Assembly: GCF_013184745.1 (NCBI RefSeq)
Contig: NZ_JAATVU010000005.1
Span: 1-64,000 of the forward strand
DNA from: Mangrovicoccus sp. HB161399
GTDB lineage: Bacteria; Pseudomonadota; Alphaproteobacteria; Rhodobacterales; Rhodobacteraceae
Direction: 5' to 3'
Length of the DNA stretch: 64,000 bases
The position numbers and the translations under genes are program-made. Shown one piece after another: positions 63,903-64,000 of the stretch. Within the stretch, counting starts at the first letter, position 1. Each line of letters begins with the position of its first letter. The notes under the pieces are model-generated. The model made no database searches and was not told where the DNA came from. It saw only the letters and a list, made by a program, of their open reading frames with translations.

Positions 63903-64000
63903 ATGGCACGACCCGCCCCGAAACCGCTGACCGAGTTCCGCTATGTCACCTTCGACGTCGTCGGCACGCTGATCGACTTCGAAGGCGCCATCAAGCAGGG
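63903..64000 (+). CDS. HAD superfamily hydrolase, haloacid-dehalogenase-like (5' part only)
   Basis: Only the first 32 codons lie in the window. FRYVTFDVVGTLIDFEGAIK is a type II HAD motif I (nucleophile Asp in FDVVGT). No clear promoter is visible; a hairpin about 160 bp upstream may separate it from the preceding unit. Substrate unknown. Confidence 0.75.
   Translation, partial: MARPAPKPLTEFRYVTFDVVGTLIDFEGAIKQ

Noticed and set aside
1-64000. tRNA or rRNA genes
   Set aside because: I saw no convincing cloverleaf with a TTC-loop motif and no rRNA core sequences while reading both strands; a tRNAscan-SE run would settle it.

Overview
The window is GC-rich (clearly above 65% by eye) and densely coded. 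Genes sit in long operons with ATGA, GTGA or TGATG stop/start overlaps. The gene content (TRAP and branched-chain ABC importers, many SDR, LysR and Rieske catabolic genes, an RTX protein, IS5 and IS3 debris) suggests an alphaproteobacterium, most likely of the Rhodobacteraceae/Roseobacter type. That is an inference from gene content and composition; no rRNA or other taxonomic marker is present.

Layout. 50-379: IS3-type OrfA remnant. 474-7349 (minus): a LysR regulator followed by a TRAP importer (dctPQM), GST, carboxymuconolactone-decarboxylase-like protein, LigI-like amidohydrolase and SDR, which reads as uptake plus catabolism of an organic acid. 7483-14485: an AraC regulator divergent from a branched-chain-type ABC importer (SBP, LivH, LivM, LivG, LivF) ending in an aromatic-type aldehyde dehydrogenase; two 10-bp direct repeats 21 bp apart lie between them. 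14486-15444: no recognisable gene. 15445-18617: sigma factor, SRPBCC protein, and a LysR/SDR divergent pair. 18765-25773: a DUF3047 protein, then (minus) a cluster matching E. coli ynjB/C/D/F with a ydjX/Z-like domain fused to a flavoprotein disulfide reductase. 26059-34191: small catabolic and stress genes (GNAT, cupin, YtcJ-type amidohydrolase, LysR/CMD/NTF2/PPOX group, CGNR regulator, epoxide-hydrolase-like enzyme, AzoR-like enzyme). 34334-35652: a decayed IS5-family (IS903-like) element.

35666-47628 is the most unusual part. A minus-strand operon (polar-amino-acid-type SBP and permease, LLM flavin oxidoreductase, Rieske oxygenase, aldo/keto reductase, FAD dehydrogenase, SDR, TetR) is divergent from a plus-strand operon (helical-bundle protein resembling the C-terminal part of cucumopine synthase, DUF3830 cyclophilin-like protein, type III glutamine-synthetase-like ligase, alpha/beta hydrolase). 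Between them is a 505-bp relatively AT-rich gap carrying one TTGAA-N6-TTCAA dyad near each start. I read it as one TetR-controlled regulon for import and breakdown of an unknown amino-acid-derived or heterocyclic nitrogen compound.

47637-50230: a 7TM sensor kinase and a NarL-type response regulator whose 5' ends overlap on opposite strands. 50284-52377: an RTX protein with no secretion genes nearby. 52620-58361: a 1.9-kresidue DUF4011 helicase/Vsr-like nuclease, probably a single-gene defence system. 58513-63690: a double-GNAT protein, a DadA/PuuB-like amine oxidase, a cupin, a class III aminotransferase and a GhrA-like dehydrogenase (amine/polyamine catabolism). A HAD gene begins at 63903 and runs off the window.

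Three independent importer operons (TRAP, Liv-type, polar amino acid) carry a hairpin between the binding-protein gene and the next permease gene, the usual arrangement for making more binding protein than permease.
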